Shown piece by piece: positions 59,035-64,000 of a DNA stretch of 64,000 bases. Made by a program: the position numbers and the translations under genes. The stretch's first letter is position 1, and each line of letters opens with the position of its first letter. The notes under the pieces are model-generated. The model was not told the DNA's origin and ran no database searches. It was given only the letters and a program-made list of their open reading frames with translations. The stretch spans positions 2,696,627-2,760,626 of the forward strand of contig OZ023217.1 in the NCBI GenBank assembly GCA_963995525.1, given 5' to 3'. The DNA is from Escarpia spicata (lineage: Eukaryota; Annelida; Polychaeta; Sabellida; Siboglinidae).

Positions 59035-59756
59035 GGGTATAAATGTGTTTGTTTAAATGCAAGGAGTATAGTAAACAAAAGAAATGAACTAAACATTATG
59101 GTAGAAGATATTGACCCTCACATAATAGGTATAACCGAATCATGGGCAACCACCGATATATCAGATGCCGAATTGGGACTGACAGGATATGTAATGTTTA
59201 GGAAAGATAGAATAGGAAGAAGGGGAGGTGGAGTTATTTTATATATTAAAGAATCTATCCAGGCTTATGAAATAAAATTAGACCTGCAGAGAAGCAGATT
59301 GCGAAGAAGCTGTTTGGTGTAACATAGTTACAGGAAACTCAACGTTAACGGTTGGATTAGTTTATCGAAGTCCAAACATAAGCATAGAAGCATAGAAGAG
59401 AATGAAAAAATACAAAACGCTATAAGGGAAGTGAGCAAACGGGACTGTGTTATTATGGGGGATTTTAACCATGGGCATATAAAATGGAAATCTCTACAGA
59501 GTATGGGTAGTGAGGACCACAAGTTTTTAGTTTTAGTACAAGATAGTTTCCTTTCTCAACATGTGCTAGAACCAACCAGGGGAGAGAATGTGTTAGACTT
59601 AGTTTTGTCCTCACAGAATGAATTATTTGACAATGTTAAATTATGTGAGCCTCTGGGAAGTAGTGATCACAACCAGATACATTTAACCATCAAAATAAAA
59701 TCAGAAAGAAATAATAAAAAAACAGTTCAGGAGAAATTTCCACAAAGGAAGATATA
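59035..59756 (+). pseudogene. LINE endonuclease domain
   Basis: Apurinic-type endonuclease motifs: VCLNARSIVNKRNELNIM, IIGITESW (catalytic Glu region), RRGGGVILYIKES, MGDFNHGHIKW, and SSDHNQI (catalytic Asp-His). A frameshift near 59315 splits it in two. Confidence 0.85.
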
Positions 59757-59953
59757 AGGAAATGAGGAAATATTTAGCAAAGATAGACTGGAATAACACA
59801 CTGAAGAATAAGACAGCAACAGAATGCTGAAATATCTTAAAGAATGAAATAGAGTGCATCGTAGATAAATTTGTTCCCTTCAAAAAACAAGGGAAACGGA
59901 CCAGAAAGAAATACTTATCGAAAGAAGCCATTAGAAAAATTAAGTATAAACAA

Positions 59954-61790
59954 ATGATGTGGAAGTCATATAGACGTACTGGAAATGACGAAGACTACAA
60001 CATTTATAAAGAAGCACTAAACCAAGCTACAGCTGAAATTAGAAATTCAAAGAGAAACTATGAACATAAATTAGCTTGTAATATAAAACATGACAGCAAG
60101 AGTTTTTATGCGTATGTTCGAAGCAAACAGAAAGTTCAGGATAAGGTCGGTCCTCTAGAAGATAGTGCTGAAAATATAATATCAGAAGGATTTTTAATGG
60201 CAGAAGACCTGAATGAGTATTTTAGTTCAGTGTTTACCAGAGAAGACACTAGTTCACTGCCAGTACCAGAGGCTAAGTTCAAGGGGGCAGAATCAGAATA
60301 TTTAAGACAGTTAATTGTAACCCAAGAAATGGTAGCTAAGAAAATTGGGGCTATGAAGGATAATAAATCACCTGGAGTGGATGGGATTCCGCCCAAACTA
60401 CTATTGGAAATTGTAGAAAAAATTAGCATACCGCTTGCAACAGTTTTCACCTTGTCATTACAAGAGGGAGTGGTTCCTTTAGAATGGAAAGAAGCAAACA
60501 TTATACCGTTATTTAAAAAAGGTTCGAGAAACAAGTCAAATAATTATAGACCAGTTAGTTTAACATCGGTGATTTGTAAATTATTAGAAAGACTAATTAA
60601 AGATCACATGGTGGATTTTCTTGTTAAACATAACTTGATAAACCCATCTCAACATGGGTTTCTAAGTGAGGTCATGCTTAACAAATATGTTATGTTTTTT
60701 GGAAGATATCACTAAGTGGATAGATGATGGATCACCAGTAGATATCATCTACTTAGATTTTCAAAAAGCTTTCGACAAAGTGCCACATCAAAGATTACTG
60801 CTTAAACTAAAGGCCCATGGCATAGGAATTGGTATAATTAACTGGATTGAAAAATGGCTGATTGACAGAAGACAACGGGTGGTTGTTAATGGGGAGGCTT
60901 CAAACTGGAAATCAGTTTTGAATGGGGTTCCACAGGGATCAGTACTGGGACCTATATTATTCTTAATATATATACAAACGATTTGAACGATGATATAGCT
61001 AGCAGAGTGTTGAAATTTGCAGATGATACAAAATTTTTTAGAAGGATTAAAAGTGATGGAGATAGACAGCATTTACAAGATGATCTTGACAGGTTGATCA
61101 AATGGTCTGAAAAGTGGCAAATGTTGTTCAATTTTGGGAAATGTAAATGCCTTCACACAGGACATGGGAACGAATATGTGGAATATACAATGGGGGGGAA
61201 CTGTACTAAGTACTACTGTAAAAAAAAAAAAATTAGGGTTGACAATTAGTGCTGACATGAAGGTTTCAGAGCAAATGTGGAATTGCAGCTTCAAAAGGAA
61301 ATCTAATCCTTGGATTGATTAGGCGAAATATAGCATATAAAGAAAAAATAATACCGTTGTACAAAACAATAGTTAGGCCTCATGTAGAATATTGTATACA
61401 AGCGTGGAGGCCATACCGCAAGAAGGACATAGATATGCTAGAAAGAGTACAGAGGAGAGCGACTAAAATGATACCAAAACTGAGGGATCTTAGTTATGAA
61501 AAACGCCTAAAAGAATGTGGTTTAACAACACTAGAGACCAGGAGATTGAGAGGAGATCAGATAGAAGTGTTTAAAATATTGAATGGTTATGAAAATATTT
61601 ATAGAAATATGTTTTTTTCAGTTAAGAAAGACTAGAGGACATGAAGTTACATTAATAAAGGAGCTGTGTAGATTAGAGGTAAGAAAGTTCTCATTTTCAC
61701 AAAGGACTGTGAATGAATGGAACAGGTTATCTGATGATTGTGTGGGTGATAGTAGTGTGAATATGTTTTAAAATAAATATTTGGCTGGAT
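59954..61790 (+). pseudogene. LINE reverse transcriptase and C-terminal region
   Basis: Blocks: NKSPGVDGIPPKLL, NNYRPVSLTSVICKLLERLI, IYLDFQKAFDKVPHQRLL, NGVPQGSVLGPILFLIYI, LKFADDTKFF (catalytic FADD). Then PLYKTIVRPHVEYCIQAWRP, MLERVQRRATKMIP and RRLRGDQIEVFKILNGYEN, typical of CR1-like elements. Frame changes occur near 60690, 60975, 61225-61310 and 61600. Not functional. Confidence 0.87.
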
Positions 61791-61850
61791 ATATGTAGAT
61801 AAAAGGGTTGGACTCTCGATAAGCCAAAGGGCTTCCTTGTCCACCTGTCA

Positions 61851-64000
<2,150 letters not shown>

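Larger units (their letters stand above)
57674..61850 (+). mobile_element. CR1-like LINE with SGNH-type ORF1, near full length, decayed
   Basis: Order: charged ORF1 start, SGNH/GDSL-like ORF1 domain, AP-type endonuclease, RT, C-terminal region, then a short 3' tail with the hairpin AAGCC-aaag-GGCTT (61821-61834) resembling the 3' stem-loop of CR1/L2 elements. Several frameshifts and stops break both ORFs. Confidence 0.85.

Overview
The window is animal nuclear DNA. It has split genes with GT-AG introns, an ACSL3/4-type acyl-CoA synthetase, the RNase P/MRP subunit POP5, a THAP domain, a P2X7-intracellular-domain-like protein, a DIRS-type tyrosine-recombinase retrotransposon and several LINEs. 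That mix, with AT-rich introns and very long (TG)n runs, suggests a marine invertebrate. A mollusc is plausible, but the species cannot be fixed from the sequence alone.

Layout. (1) 1-20287, plus strand: seven exons of the C-terminal half of an ACSL3/4-like gene. They splice in phase to 360 residues plus stop, and the 5' part lies outside the window. Its introns hold tandem arrays with unit lengths of 91, 40, 56, 51, 55 and 44 bp and a CA-rich block. (2) 20288-30760: downstream/3'UTR sequence with a 57/60-bp array, a 56-bp array and a CA-rich array. No exon was found here. (3) 31310-45890, minus strand: complete POP5 in five exons, 163 residues, the same length as human POP5, spread over 14.6 kb. 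Its fourth intron contains a (GT)n run, a Tigger/pogo-like element with perfect terminal inverted repeats, a 33-bp array, a LINE fragment and a 67-bp array. Its third intron (8.5 kb) contains a nested tail-to-tail gene pair: a THAP-domain gene (plus strand, frameshifted) and a P2X7-C-terminal-domain-like gene (minus strand, one in-frame TAG). Each of these has its own intronic array (73 bp and 60 bp). (4) about 46.6-55.35 kb: a DIRS-like retrotransposon on the plus strand (gag, RT/RNase H, tyrosine recombinase). Its gag is split by a 1053-bp inverted-repeat element with a 7-bp target duplication. Its recombinase is split by exactly 68 copies of a 32-bp unit made from its own codons. (5) 55352-57269: a minus-strand LINE with an open 635-residue RT. 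(6) about 57.67-61.85 kb: a frameshifted CR1-like LINE with an SGNH-like ORF1, endonuclease and RT. (7) 61.85-64 kb: a pure (TG)n run of about 143 repeats and otherwise unassigned sequence.

The dominant theme is minisatellite growth: about 17 arrays with mutually unrelated units fill introns, probable UTRs and a transposon ORF. Two are traceable to their source. The 55-bp array is an amplified copy of the real 3' splice-site region of ACSL exon 6, and the 32-bp array is amplified recombinase coding sequence. The very long open reading frames inside arrays are by-products of unit lengths divisible by three and are not annotated as genes.
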